Counted from the first letter of the stretch, positions 1 through 13,505 are shown. The stretch is DNA of 64,000 nt from Viscum album (GCA_963277665.1 OY728159.1:1018863343-1018927342); one strand, 5' to 3'. The notes: a model not told the origin generated them from the sequence alone. Translations and numbers: made by a program.

Positions 1-1000
1 CCCATTGAAAACATGCATGAATTCTTTAATATCCAGATAATGTTAGTTTTTGGAAATCAAAGAAATAAAATTTTAGTTCATACCATATTTTATATAAACA
101 TGATTAATATATTACTTAACTATATTAACAACCTCAAGATGAATAATTTCCCAATAAAACATAAAAAATTGGTTGGAAAAGTTACCAGTACTAGTATTGC
201 TATAAATATTTAAAGAGAAGAGTGCAGCAAGTATTTCAAAAAAATTAAGTACCCAAACCATCCTCTTATTTTTCATGTCATCAGTAGAAGGATAAATGAA
301 ATTGTTTATCCTTTTAGTTTTTCTCTCCCCATTATCAAAATAAATCCTTTAAAAATAACATTTCACTCTATTTGAAATATCATTTTTTTATTTATAAAAA
401 ATACTATGAATTTATAGATAATTGATATTTCACATTTCCTTTTTCCCCTATGAATAGAAGGAAATAGTCTCAAGTTTTTATCCCCCATCATGATTCATCT
501 CATGTTAAATTTGTTACAATAAAGACTAACCTTGAGGGTTAGAAGACCATAAAAATCAGAGAGGTCATTAATCTCATCATGAGAGGAAAAATCCTGACCA
601 TCACTATATTTCTAGAAATAGACCATGTGGGATTCAACTACATTGATATTAAGGTCATTCTAAGAAAAATAATCTTTACTCCAACCCCTACGTCGTGATT
701 TGAAAATATTTAACTTTCTGGAAAGGATTTGCATCAGGCTGCCCATAAAAGCAACCTTCTAATAATCCAGAATAATCTACATGAAGCCATGCACAATAAT
801 CCAAGAATTATAGAAATTGAAAGATAAAGTTACTAACCTTGTATCATTAACACATAGATAAATCACCAAAGTATTATGACATAATACAATTTTGGATGTA
901 TAATACCATAAATGTCAACAACAGAATTCCTTTCATCAACCTGTACAAGTCACCTGACCAAATTACTAGTCTACCTTCCATTAATATTATATATAATCCT
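1..1000. other. Unclassified AT-rich DNA
   Basis: I see no gene, no long frame and no alignment to the LTR copies elsewhere in the window. The short open frame at 13-213 has no recognisable protein. Alignment to the gypsy LTRs begins only at about 1000, so this is either flanking DNA or an older insertion that truncated LTR-1. Confidence 0.5.
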
Positions 1001-1121
1001 TGTAAAATCATTTACAATCATGATTTAATGAATATATATGATATATATTATATAATAATTATTTTGGAAATATGATTTATTATTTACCTTTATTTCATTC
1101 CATACATTAAAAAATAAAAAT

Positions 1122-1163
1122 AGTATTCATGCGTACATTTGACCCACCATCTCCATGAATAGT
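1122..1163 (+). repeat. Single hairpin repeat in LTR-1
   Basis: Arms TATTCATG and CATGAATA pair perfectly around GCGTACATTTGACCCACCAT. It corresponds to the third copy in other LTRs; the first two fall in the missing part of LTR-1. Confidence 0.7.
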
Positions 1164-2394
1164 GTAATTCATTTTCTATCTATAATTTTACAGAAGACTC
1201 TAAAAATGTATATAATGATTATATATTATATATGTATCATGATTACTATTATGGATATTGTTTAACCATGATCAAATTATAAGAACCAAAACTATTGAAA
1301 CAAAACATACCTGAAGAATGACGAAGATATCACCGAGAACAATGATATTAATAGAGAATTGTTAATAAACATGTGAGAAATGGTTAAAAATAAATCATAT
1401 ACTGTATGATATAAATTACATTAGTTATGGAATATATTTATAATAACTTTTAAATTCATAAAAATGAAGTCATAACCCGGTGGATTTTTGTCCCACCTTT
1501 ATTTCTACGAGACACGTTCTATATTCAACACTTGTTTATTTTATGTTGTGTATATACTGAACATGAATTTATTTTATGATTATTATTATGTATGTAATTA
1601 ATATTTTCAAATATATTTATGGTTATTTCTTTCATGGGGATTATGATTCATATTTTACCAAATCGGTATAGGGCTTTATGATATAATCTCATTATTTATC
1701 AGTATTGTTTATGATTACATTTCTAATATTTAATTATTATAATATACCTCTAAATAAGACCAATAATTTTCTTCTCTTATTTTTATTTCATTAAAATTCA
1801 TGTTTTCCTTCCTTTTATTCACCTTTATTTGTAAATAGATAGAAAATATTGTTTTACAAAAAATTGACTTTATCTCTCAATTTGTTTGAAAAACATATTT
1901 CTTCTATATCCATGTTTCATAAAAATGTATTAAAAAAGGGTATTATTATTTTATTAGGATTTTTTAAATAAATTTTAAACATTCTTTAAGTTTTCATTAT
2001 TTGTTCAAAGGAATCTTGTTTTCTTTTTCTAAACGTGGTAATTTTTGACTTTCTATAAAAATGTGTCACGAATGTTTTATTTTAACTTATACAGTATGAA
2101 TAAAGTTTCTACTAATCAGGGAAACTTAATAATATAATTATTTATATAACATTTTAAAATTATACATTCAATGAAAATGTTTTTTTTAATATTTTCTGAC
2201 TTTTTAGTTTTGGAAATTTTATTTGCAAAGTGGAAATTTTATTTTCCTCAATAATGTTTTAATGATATTTTAATGGTATTTTTACTCCTAAAAGACAAAA
2301 ACCCTTGATTTTACTTTATATTTACAAGGGATATGATCCAAAGACACATATTTTCTCATTATCTAGATGTTATATGTTTATTATAATAATATTT

Positions 2395-3140
2395 TTATGA
2401 AAAACATTTCTTTTCCATAGGAGAAGCTATAATGAAATGGTGAAATATTTTTAAAATCGTTCATTTTCCATGGGTTATGCTATAATAAAAAGATGAAATT
2501 ATTAATAGACCTATCTCCTTATCAAAATTTATGATATCATAAGAATAATAAAATATATATGAAAAGAATTATTTTTCATTGGGTTATGTTATGATTAAAA
2601 GAATAAATATTTATGAAACCTATTTATTTTCTATGGGTTATGATATGATGAAATGTTTATGAACCACATTACTTTTCATGGATTTTGATATGATGAATAT
2701 TTCATGACCCTATGGCACACATATTTATTTTTTTTGTTATGTGACAGGTAGGTCCTATATCTACCTTAAATTCATTTATTAATGAATGATATCTCATGGT
2801 ACAGACAAGACATGAATGGGGAGTTAAACGCGTTTTGTAGGGAAATCATTCAACAATGATAGTCGTATGAGTGTTCCTTGAATAATATTATGGTTTGAGA
2901 GTAAACCCTATATAAAATGATTGTATAGTGAGTGAACCTTGATTAATATAATGGTTTTGGGATTGAACTGAATCCACTATGATAGTATTGGGAATGAACC
3001 TTGACTACTATGATGGTTTGGGGAGTGAACCTAATACACTATGATAGTATTAGTAGTGAACCTTGACTATTGATGTAGTTTAGGGAGAAAAAACAATACA
3101 CCATGATAGTCTTGGAAGTGATCCTTGACAACTATGTAAA
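2395..3140 (+). repeat. Paired degenerate tandem arrays inside LTR-1
   Basis: The first array (to about 2715) repeats a unit of about 55 bp around TCCATGGGTTATGATATGAT and ATGTTTATGAAACCCAT. The second (2850-3140) repeats a unit of about 30 bp alternating GGGAGTGAACC with CTATGATAGT or CTATGATGGTTT. The same two arrays, in the same order, occur at 18115-18425 and 18560-18920, and at 49700-50000 and 50110-50430. Variant forms are in the subfamily B LTRs. They are a fixed part of the LTR rather than local slippage. Confidence 0.75.
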
Positions 3141-3594
3141 TGGTTTTCAATAATTTTTTGTATACAATAATTCCATGTCTTTATGATTCATGTCTTATAA
3201 ACTTCCAAGATTTATGCCATGAATATTGATTTTGATCTATGATATGAAGTTTGTGGATTTCAAATATTATGCTCAGGTTTCATTCCATTATGCTAATGTT
3301 ATAAACATTTGATCATTGGTATCTACCATTTTTACCCTTAATTGAAATCTAAGCTTAGCCTTTCATTTGATTCATTTCCCTAGGTTATGGAAAAATGTTT
3401 TAGGAATGATATATCTAAGATGGGTAGAAGTTATAAGGAACTTAATGGGAGACTCTTATGAACCAGCTATTTATGTGTAACTTTCTTAAAATAAATTGGA
3501 CCCATGTGATTATATCATGGATAGTTAATATATTTATTGAATATTGATCTAATAATATGTAATATCTATGTATTAAATGCACTAGTCTCTATAG

Positions 3595-3920
3595 TCGATA
3601 TCACAAAAAGGTTTAGTTAATCATTGGAAAGTAGGATGAGAAACATTTAGTGAGAACCATGGGGCTATGTATAAGTATAGGATAGTATCCTAATGTTTTA
3701 GTGATGACCATGAATGAATTAGTTGAAACTTAAGGATTCATAGAATGAAAAGAACGTGTCATAATTTAGACATCCTATAAATAAATAATTATGATTGAAC
3801 ACCCTAATAAAATAATCCTAATAGTAATAATAACCAATTTTGTTTTAGTATGGGTTTGAATATAGAATTATATATTTAAGGTGGTAATAAGTAATCTTAA
3901 ATATTGAAGTTCCCTATTTG
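3595..3920 (+). other. Leader of internal region 1, primer-binding remnant and no gag
   Basis: A weak PBS-like site (TCGATATCAC at 3595) marks the LTR end. The next ~320 bp aligns with 33110-33420, including the shared string GTGATGACCATGAATGAATT. AP coding sequence then begins almost directly. In element B and element G the leader instead runs to a gag ATG. The gag region therefore appears to be deleted here and, in the same way, in internal region 2. Confidence 0.55.
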
Positions 3921-4029
3921 AATTTAGTTATAAGAATTAAAATAAATCAAGAAAAGTCTCAGGGAATGTTAATATATATATATATATATTTATTAGATTT
4001 TGAATTAGTATTGAAAACCCCTAATGGTA

Positions 4030-5070
4030 TAATGAATTCATCTCAAGTCATCAATTCCTCTCTATTTTATGTTTATAAAAATGTGCTTCCTGAAAATTAT
4101 TTTATTCTCCCTATGGTTGAATTTTCTATTATTTTACGCATGAATTGTATTATTTTCATAAATCCCATATTAAATTTCTAGGAATGTATGTCACATTTGA
4201 TATTACAACCCATACTATGATTGTATATCGATGTTATGATAAATATAAACTTTTGATGGTAAATACATCTATTATATGGGTCTTGATTCTTATTAAAAAG
4301 TTTTTTTATCTAAAATGGATGGGGAGAAACTAAGAATCTATGATATTACCATTTTATGGGAGTTTGTTGATGTCTTTCAAGAATAATTGCATGGTATTAC
4401 ACCAAATATTTATGTCTAGTTCTCAATAGAACCCATACCTGGTTCTACACCAATTTCAAATAATTCAAATATAGTGCCCTGATTGAGTTATAGGAATTGA
4501 AAAAGAAATTATACTAGAATATTTGGAAAGGATTCATTTTTCCAAGTGCCATACTTTGGGGTGAAATAGTTTTTTGTTAAGAATGAGGATGGATCAATGC
4601 ATCTATACATTGATTATCGAGATCACTATCTTGAAAAGGTGTCATATACCCCATATAGTTGACTTGTTTGATTAACTGTGTGGAGATTAGTAAATGTTCA
4701 TGATTTATCTTCATTTTGGATATCATAAATTGAGGATCAATAAAGAAGATATACCCAAAAAATTCCATTCAAGGTATAAAAAATATAAATTTATACTAAT
4801 ATTATTTTTTCTTATTAATTATCCTACTATCTTCATGGATTTAAGGAATAGAGTCTTTAGATCTGGACTTGATCGGTTTATGTTATTCTCTACAGACATT
4901 TTTCTTTTATATTCATTAAGTAATGAATATAATGAGGATCATTTGGGGATTGTTATGAAGACCCCGAATAAGGAGAATATTTTTTAAAAATTTACCGAGT
5001 ATGAATATTTGATTTAAATTGATTCATTATTGGGTCATATAATCTCAAGTGAGTGTATATTAGAAGTTCA
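4030..5070 (+). pseudogene. Ty3/gypsy AP (protease) and reverse transcriptase remnant, internal region 1
   Basis: The protease C-terminal part is recognisable around 4060-4330 (VLPENYFILPMVEFSIIL, then YDKYKLLMV), matching the family pattern PMVEFDVILGMDWL and KYELLMV. RT follows, with residues at 4694-4987 reading GYHKLRINKEDIPKKFHSRY and then FMDLRNRVFRSGLDRF. These correspond to the family stretches GYHQLRI, EDIPKTAFRTRYG and FMDLMNRVF. The catalytic motif that should read like the YVDD box (DDILIYS) is degraded to DIFLLYS, so catalytic aspartates are lost. Several stops and frame changes separate the pieces. It lies between the gag-less leader and RNase H. Family assignment to chromovirus-type gypsy is firm; the subfamily is inferred. 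Confidence 0.85.
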
Positions 5071-5089
5071 TTAGAAGAGATATGTTATT

Positions 5090-5700
5090 GAACATTGGCC
5101 TAGACCAACCACAATGAATAAGATCAATAAATTTCCATGTATGGTTTGATATTATTAGTGTATTATAGAGAATTTATAATGAATTTATATTCCACTCAGA
5201 AAGATAATTTGTAAGGGATCTATGTTCTTTTTGGGGAAGATAAATGTGTAGATAATTCTAAGGAACCAAATAGAAGGTTAGTTAGTACACATGTTCTTAT
5301 CATACCCTAGAGTAGATATGGGATTGTAATCTATACTGATTTTTCAAAAATGGATTTGAATTTTTTCTCATGTAGAATGATATGGTCATAGCTTATGTAT
5401 CACTCCAATTGTAGGATCATGAGAAAAATTACCCAAATCATGGTTTATGATTTTCAATAGTAAAATTTTCATTAAATATATGGAGGAATTATCTTCATAG
5501 AGAAATTTCCTATATATATATATATATATTAAAATGTTTTAATGTATATCTTCATATATAAATAGTTGAATATGTGCTAGAGAAGTTGGTTTGAGATGAT
5601 TAAATTTTATGATCACTCAATACATTAACAGCCTGGTCAATTGAATAAGGTGGTGAATACTCTGAGTTGAAAGTATCATGGTTTCTTATATATGATAAGG
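5090..5700 (+). pseudogene. Ty3/gypsy RNase H remnant, internal region 1
   Basis: It continues the pol order after RT. Recognisable pieces are IVIYTDFSKMDL near 5325 (family: IYTDASKVGLG), VIAYVSLQL near 5380 followed by DHEKNYPNHGL (family: [21 protein letters not shown]), and MIKFYDHSIH with NKVVNTLS near 5600-5665 (family: IKDYDCTIHYHPGKANVVADALS). Stops interrupt every segment. RNase H would remove RNA from the RNA:DNA hybrid during retrotransposition; this copy cannot encode it. Confidence 0.8.
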
Positions 5701-5899
5701 ATAAACAATAGATCAAATATTTCTAAATTTCTAAATAATGGATATTGAAATATTGATTAAAGGGGAGAAATATTTTCTTTCTCAAATGATTTTCCAACCA
5801 TATATACATGACAATATTAAAGTGGTGTGAAAGAAAGATATAAAGTTATAAAAGAATGCAAGAAATGTTCTTGAATTTAACATTGGTTTTGATTTAATT

Positions 5900-7200
5900 A
5901 TATGGTTTAGGAACCATAAATAAGATCCATCGGTACCAGATTTTACGATAGATCAATTTTATGAGGCTTATAGTTCATTATTATTTATTTTTCATGGATG
6001 TAAAAATATTTATAGAGATGTGAAAAAATGTTTTTGTGGGAAAAATGAAGAGAGATATTGCTGAGTATTTATCTATGGGATTAGAATATTTGTATGTTAA
6101 GGATAAGAGACAAAATTGTAAGGGGGTGTTATAAAAACTACTCATTCCATAATATAAATGGGAAAACATCATAGTATATCTTTTCAACGAACTCCACAAA
6201 AACATCTAAAGAGAATAATACTATATGTGTTTTAGATGATCGATTTAAAATTTTAGTACACTTCATTTCCATTAAGGAATATTTATATCTAAAAATATTT
6301 CTATATTTTATGTTATAAAAGTGGTATGGTTGTTTGTATTACCACATTCTATTATATCTAATCATGATTTGATGTATACCTAAATGTTCTTTATAATTCT
6401 TAAGTAGGCTACGGATATAGAGTTGAGCTTTGGTACTTCTTATCCTCCTAAAAATGACCGGTGGTTTGATAGATCAATTAAAACACTAGAGGATATGTTG
6501 ATATCATGTTTTATGGATTTTAATAGTGGTTGGGATCAACAACCTCCTCAAATTTATTTTTTTATAAAATAATATAATTCACTCGAGCACTTAGATAGAT
6601 CCTTATGAATCCCTATATAGAAAGAGGTGTTGAACAAAAAATTGACTAGATGGTATTGAAGAAAGAAAGCTATTGTGACCTAAGCTAACTAAGGAAATGA
6701 TAGATAAATTCAAAAGCATTTAGTATCATATCGTGGAACCTCAATGTCGATTGAAATGTCTTGATGGAAATCCTCAGTATGACCTAGCACTTGAAGATGG
6801 TGAGATGGTTTTCCTATGAATATTTACATAGAAGAATGTTATGATATTTGGAAGGTGGGGAATTTTTATCCCTTGTTATATTTTCCCTTTCATGATCCAT
6901 GATCGAGTAGGGATAGTATCCTATTGCTTAGTGATTTCACCAAACCTCTCTTTAATTCATGACATGTTTCATGTATCTATCCCGGTGAAGAAAATACATG
7001 ATTTATCACATGTCCAAAACTTAAAGGATGTGACAATGCATCATGTTATCTCTTATGATGAAAAATGAATTGAAATATTTGATTGTGGAGATAAATTGTT
7101 ACAGATCAAGACTACTCTCATGATGAATGTTCTATGGATAAATCGCAAATTCAACGAAGATAATGGGAACTGAAGTATGTAATGAAACAAATATACCCTT
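5900..7200 (+). pseudogene. Ty3/gypsy integrase remnant, internal region 1
   Basis: The zinc-binding (HHCC) region is seen near 6000-6100 as KRDIAEYLSM (family: MKRDIAEYVSKCLVC). The catalytic core is near 6420-6540, with FGTSYPPKNDRWFDRSIKT and LEDML, matching FSTAFHPQTDGQSERTIQTLEDML. The C-terminal domain is at 6841-7068 with SLIHDMFHVSIPVKKI and DLSHVQ, matching LSRIHNVFHVSMLRKYIPDPSHV. Stops break all three parts. The order HHCC, core, C-terminal is intact and runs directly into the 3' LTR at 7258. Confidence 0.85.
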
Positions 7201-7257
7201 ATTTTATTAATAGAGTGATTAATTTTTAGGGATTAATTCATTTTTAGAAGGATATAA

Positions 7258-8354
7258 AGTAACATCCTGAGATTTTATGAATATTTTTCAGATGAATTTA
7301 ATTTCTTTTATAGAATCTGTAACATTCAACACTGATTTTATATGAAACTCGAGATACTATTAAAATATTATTAAATGATATTTATTCCAAAACCATTGGA
7401 TTGTATAATATGACAAGGAATAAACAAATTATGAACAAATAATGGTTACATATGTAGAAATAGATTCTTTTTGTATCAATATAATATAAATTAAAAAAGA
7501 AAAATAAATTTATAGTAAAAGATATATTTCTGGAAAAAAAAATTTTATGTGCACAATTAATTTTTATATTAATAAATTAAATTTTTCACTATTGTTGAAT
7601 AATATTAATTAAATATATATAATATATTTAATCAAATGTTTTAACATTCATTTAATATTTTATATTTATGATTTAAGAATATTTATATTTTATACTAAAA
7701 AATGTATTTGTTCTAAAAATATGTTTTCATCAAGAGTTGCATGCTAAAATATTGAATTATTTTTTTCAACTTCTAGAAATTGAATTCATTAAAATGGTTT
7801 CCGTATTTAAAATCAGGATGTTCAAATTTGGTAAATATGTCCCTTTTATTTCTCGTCAATATGAGTAGTAACTGAGGTAAAATTTATCACTTTAGTAGAT
7901 GGTAAATCAGGTTAATCTAGGTTTAAAATAAGCTATAAGGTCGTAATCATACTTCTTAATTATTTTTGTGAGAATTTATTTCCACCCTTGTCTGAATAGG
8001 CTTTAAATTAAATTATTTAAGGGACACTTTCCCATAAATATGACTTATAAAATATTTAATGTAAATAATGTTTTAAAGTGTCACTCTTATTTTTAAGTAT
8101 TTCTTATGAGTCCATATAGATACAAAATAAAGTTATGAATGAGTATAAATTTCTAATTTCAATAAAATGTATTTATTTTCATGACGAAAATTTATTAGTA
8201 ATTTTATGAAATTATATAATTACCATAAATTATTATTCAATTCTAAAAAAATTATTACGTTAATTAATAAAAATTATAATAAATGATATTTAGAAATATT
8301 AAATGTAATGTAATTTTAATTAGTTATAGTGTTCTATGAATTTCATAGATGAGT
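7258..8354 (+). repeat. LTR-2, first segment (shared by internal regions 1 and 2)
   Basis: It begins with a degraded TGTAACACCC (GTAACATCCTGAGATTTTATG) directly after integrase. It aligns with the start of LTR-3 (46616-47690), including GGATGTTC then TTTGGTAAA near 7818 and the block ending near 8330. The LTR is cut at about 8355 by a Tat/Athila-like insertion and resumes at about 15039. Confidence 0.8.
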
Positions 8355-9869
8355 ATGAAATATTAGTGATATATCTCTTTGGTGCATATATATTGATGAA
8401 TTTTTATATGAGAATTCATTGAATATTAATTTATTGAATATAATACCCCTGCCTAATATTAATGTTTTGGTTATTCTTATATCATACCATCATTTCAAGA
8501 AATACTAAAACAAATTGTGTAAATTGAGGAATATAAAGGTTCTTTGTGCCGAGTTATAATGTGGTGAGGGATTAAAATGAAGGGATGATGACACGAGGAT
8601 TGAATATTAAAGCCTAATATACTATAACATCTATTGATTGAAGGTTTCTCATAATTTTAGATGATCACAGGAGGTTCTTGTTGTTCAAATAGGAAGAACT
8701 ACAGAAAAATATAGCTTTCGAAGCTAGAAACAGACTTTACATATCATGTACTCATTACACTATGTGAAATTGTACAAGTCATAACACAATTAATGATTAA
8801 CTATATAATATTTAGAGAGGTGTAAAATTCCATTAATGTTACAGGCATGTATGTTACAGATCGGGTCAATGTTACACTACATGAAAATGTTGTAAATAGA
8901 AATAAAAATACTAATTTTTAGCATATCATCTGATGGAAAATTATAATTGATCACTTAAATATCCATTAAAACATATCTTTGACCCATAGAAGATAGAAAA
9001 TTATATTTGATTTTATAAATAATAAGGGTTTTATTCTAGGTGTAGAGAGGCTCGATTGTTGGGAGTTTGCTGCAGGCTTCCTATTCAAAGTTCTTCATAG
9101 ATAAGCTTATTTTTTTCATTTATTTTTTTTCTAACTTTGATGTAATATTGGTTTTATCATTATTCTAATTCTAGTTTCATTTATTTTAATAATTTATCAT
9201 TTATTCTCTTCTGATCTCTCTATTGTGGGTTATTTTTTATTCATCACTGGCGATTACCTAATGATGACCAGTTAAATATATGTGGGTCAAGAGTAGGGGT
9301 TTCAAAATTAATTAATATATAAAATTGAACTGGGTAACCATATGGATAGTAACATGGTTTAAAACAATTTTTAGTCTCATTCCATTGAACCTATCCTCAC
9401 CATCAGAGGTGTAATAAAAAATACATGACCAAGTTGGAGTGGATCAGGCTAGAATCCACAGCCTATGATTATTTCTTCCTATAATCCAAGATTCATGTAA
9501 TTAGGTATTCAATTACTCTAGACATAGGATTATTTTCAAGATTATGTTGATCCAATTGGTTTGAAAAAGATCAATTGGTGACGTTTCACCACCTTTCATC
9601 CTATGTTAAAGGTCTATCCTAAGTTAGATTTAGGATTACCTTATGCATATACCCTAAAATTGGCACTTTTTCATTTTTTTTAATATAAATTAAAACATAA
9701 GATATTTTGTCTAAATGAAATAAAATATAAAATAGAATGTGCTAATGTTTAGTCAAAAGTTTCTATCACTTCATTCCCCACTCTCTATGGGAGAAACTTT
9801 GTTCTTCCGATATATTATTCCTTTGTAGTTAGTGAGGTTTGGGTTTCATATAAATTTCAAATTTTATTC
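8355..9869 (+). repeat. Left LTR of the Tat/Athila-like element
   Basis: It aligns with 13517-15038. Shared landmarks include AGGAATATAAAGG, TGAATATTAAA and the terminal block CCCCACTCTCTATGGGAGA, then GTAGTTAGTGAGGTTTGGG. The left boundary is uncertain by about 40 bp because the first bases are degraded. Confidence 0.75.
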
Positions 9870-12800
9870 TGGGGGAGGACATAATGATTTATTTTAGAGG
9901 AAAAATGTTTTGAAACTATGGATTGGGAGTGGCAGATTGTTGTTGATGATTCGACAACAATTTCTTTAGTCGAATACATTTATTATCCAATTTATATTCA
10001 CTGATATTAGAGTATGTATTTTTTATTCAATTATTTATTTTTATTATTATTATTCAATGTTATGATTTTTGTAGTTATATTATTGTGATGGATGGATTAT
10101 TTGAAAAATCAATGTCATGCTGCCCCACCACCATAGTACATTGAATATCAATGAGCATCTACCACGTGGGTAGTACAAAATTTTCTTGGGTGGTCACCGT
10201 GGAGTGAAATCTATTACAATGCCTATAAAAGATCTCTTGAATGTTAATGAAACCATGGAAAATATTGGGATATGAAATATATTCAAGAAAACCCTTACAT
10301 TTTAAAACCTCGGGAGAATATCTCAGATGATAAACTGATTGGGATGCTGAAAAACTACATTGAATTTTTAGGCCACAGAATAGATTAAAGTGAGACTGTG
10401 CTTAGTGAAAATGGAGAATTGAAAAAATCAGATATCCAATAATATTTCAAATTTAAATTCTCTTATTATTATTCAACCAAAAATTCATAATGTAGATACA
10501 TTTTTTTGAAGATGAATAATGTCATGTGGTAGAGGAAGTCCAAGCTTTTGATAAAAACATCAAGAGAAGTACATTCAAGAAGGCCATTCCTTTTTACAAT
10601 CACAAGATCATAATTCATATGATAGACGAGCCACATTTCTCACAAAGGAAATTTTATTATTGGATAAGAGGATGGAAGAAAACGATTCACAACTCAATGA
10701 ATAAAGAGAATTTACTAATCATTTTGATCAAGTTATTTCAAATTTAAATAAACTTTTAAATAATAAACCTTTAATTTATAATTTATATATATAATTGTTT
10801 GAAGATGAAGAAGATCAATAAGTTATTAAGGAATTTTAAGCCATTAAAGAAAAAATGGGAAAAAATTAAGAGGTGAATATCATCGAATATTTCTTGGGAT
10901 ATTTTGATATCTTGTATTATAAAGAACCACTTTCTTAGGTAAAAAAAGAATTATAACCTGAGGTCATGGAGAAATTAGATCATAAGGTACATAAGGATCA
11001 AGCCATAGAATAAAACAAATAGGGAATAGAAAAATATGGTGATAATGATAAGGAATACATCAACCTCACACGAATTCTAGAGACTAAAGAAGTATAAGAC
11101 TCTCTCCTACAATTTTTTGAAGAAGAAGACAAAATAGAGGCTCCAAATCAAGAATTAATTCTTGAAGGTGAACCTAATAATGAAAAGGAATAATTTGTGT
11201 GGAAAAAGGAGAACTTAAAACACTATTTACATTTTTTTTCCTGTTATTTCCATTACTTCTATCCTCAAATTGTATCCCACCACCAGTATATAAAATCAAT
11301 TGTAGATGAAGAGAATGTCTAACACAGATGTACAAAAAAAGTTAGATGTGGGTAAATCTAAGATGGTTATACCTATATGATGTTCAAATTAGATAAAAAG
11401 GTAAACTTCAAGCTTAAGGATCATAAAAACGACCATATTACATGAGGAAAATTGGATATAAAATTTTCATTTAGGATGTAGATTTATTCTTGTTATATTA
11501 GTTTAATAACTCCCCATGTGTTCAATCACATTATATGTTTGAGCCTGATATTTTAAATTATAAAAGGTCAAATTATTTCCTATTTAATTTTATCTTTTAA
11601 GCCCATTTATTTAAGAAGAATAATGAAAATGATGTGATTCAGAATGGACCAATTCATATTTATGATCTATGTTTACATAATGAAATTGCGTTAAACATAT
11701 CTAGATAATAGCATTCAAATGGCCTTAATGGAAGGGGGGTTATTTTTACTTATTAATATTTTTTCAGTCCTATTTTTGGCATTATATTATTTTTTAAAAA
11801 TATAGAAACAAAAAAATGAATTGAATTTTTTCATTAACTAAATTGAATTAGATTCACCCACAAAACTGATTGAATTTTTTCCCTTGTACTCACTAATATT
11901 TGAGAAACTATCTGTTATAAATAGTATGTGGAAATGCTAGAAAATTTGAAATATGATGATAATAAATGCACAAGATATAAATGGACATTTTAAAAGTAAC
12001 TATTTGACATCAATAATGAGTTTATTGAAAATGATTAGATATATGATTACTTTTCATGATATTGATTTCCCAAAGAATGCATTGATTAAACTATTAGTTA
12101 ATTTTCATTCCATAACTTGATTGTCTCATATTGTACTTCCATTATTGATATTATTCTAGAATAAATGTTTTCTAATATTTTTTGAGCATATTTCTTGAGT
12201 GAAACTTGGGTCATGTAAACATACTAGAACATTAATTGATATCTTGTCAAATCTGGGACTGATCAAATTCAATTTTAATTGGATTGAAGAATTATATTGA
12301 TTATCCTTTTAATCTAGAGGCCCATGTATAAATTTATTCTACTTTATCTTGAATAATTCATGGATGAACATATAAGGACATATACATATAACAAACAATT
12401 ATTTCCTTTACATCCTAGATCAATGTATTTTTCATGATATTCAATTAAAATAGTGTGGTTACGGGTTTTTCATGGTTTATATTTGATATTTTTCTTGAGA
12501 GGAGAATGTTTGGTTTTTTTATATTTTTTGTGTAATGTTCATGATTTTATTCATTACATTGCATTATTTATCTAACTGATTTCAAGAAAAAATATAAATA
12601 AAAATTAATGAAAATGGTTGATTCTTAGGTATGTTAAAAATCACTATTGTCAACCCAATGATTCCACAATAATATTTGGTTAAGTGGTGGATGTGAAACT
12701 TATCCTATATACATATTCCAAAAAAAGATATAAAAAATGGGTTGTGAATTGGGAGCATAAAAAATCACTGTTATAGAACCTATGAACATCATAATATTTG

Positions 12801-13505
12801 ATTATGTGGTGGATTTGATGTTTATTACAAATCATGTAATTCGAAAAAATGAAAAAAAACATGTAAGAAAAAAAATAAGAACAAAAATTGAGGGTTGATT
12901 TTTGTTATGAATACATTGTATATAAGCCATTACTTTGTACTTTGGGGGTGTTTGAGGTGACATTATGTCAGAGAGGAGAATTTCAATGAGCTTAGATTTT
13001 GAATATAATGTACTATACATTATATTTAGTCCTCCTACCTGATCCTTTCTGGTAATTAAAATTATTTTCCACCAAACAGTATCCACTAAAACATTTGAAC
13101 CTAATTAAAAACCCCATATGATTAATTGATATTTTTGTAACATGTTTGAGAAATAAAATTCATTTCAAGCCTATGTTTAGTATCATGTACTGATGGTATG
13201 GTCCTAAATCTAGTATAATTATTACCTCAACTGATGAGAGGAAAAAACTGGTGTGTAAAATCATAAATGGAATTGGTGTTGATAAGAAGTTGAAATATAT
13301 GATTGAAAAGGGGATAATGTCAAGAATTTAGTTTTATAAATGAACCATGATTTTTTGATTAGTTATTCGGTATGTGTTGTGATTTTAAAAAATTCATTTA
13401 TAACTTATGTTTATGATAATCATAATTTGAAAATTCCCTTGTTGATGTATGTATCTATGGTGTTTCAAAGACTAGGTTTCCCTCGAGGATGAGCAATGTT
13501 TTGAC
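9870..13505 (+). pseudogene. Internal region of the Tat/Athila-like element, coding content unrecognised
   Basis: It starts with GGGGGAGG after the left LTR, where a PBS would lie, but the PBS is not legible. The frame at 10526-10747 gives a basic peptide I do not recognise. Around 10880-11200 the plus strand is rich in Glu, Asp and Lys codons between stops, as in Gag or other disordered retroelement proteins. I find no RT, RNase H or integrase motif on either strand. Tat/Athila relatives often carry extra non-coding or additional ORFs, so the content is left unassigned. Confidence 0.4.
12638..12870 (+). repeat. Two-copy tandem repeat of about 120 bp
   Basis: The block starting at 12638 (AAAAATCACTATTGTCAACC, then ATAATATTTGGTTAAGTGGTGGAT) is repeated at about 12758 (AAAAAATCACTGTTATAGAAC, then ATAATATTTGATTATGTGGTGGAT). 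It lies near the 3' end of the Tat/Athila-like internal region, where related elements often accumulate tandem repeats. Confidence 0.65.

Larger units (their letters stand above)
1000..3594 (+). repeat. LTR-1, 5'-truncated subfamily A gypsy LTR
   Basis: This aligns in order with the later parts of LTR-2 and LTR-3: a hairpin repeat at 1122-1163, an AT-rich stretch, two degenerate tandem arrays at 2395-2715 and 2850-3140, and the terminal block containing GGGAGACTCTTATGAACC near 3450. The U3 part and the first two hairpin repeats are missing. It lies directly upstream of a gypsy leader and pol remnant, so it acts as the 5' LTR of internal region 1. The end is approximate, set by a PBS-like site at about 3595. 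Confidence 0.75.

Noticed and set aside
4577..4768. Minus-strand frame overlapping element 1 RT
   Set aside because: It is a shadow of the plus-strand RT remnant; the plus strand carries the recognisable motifs.
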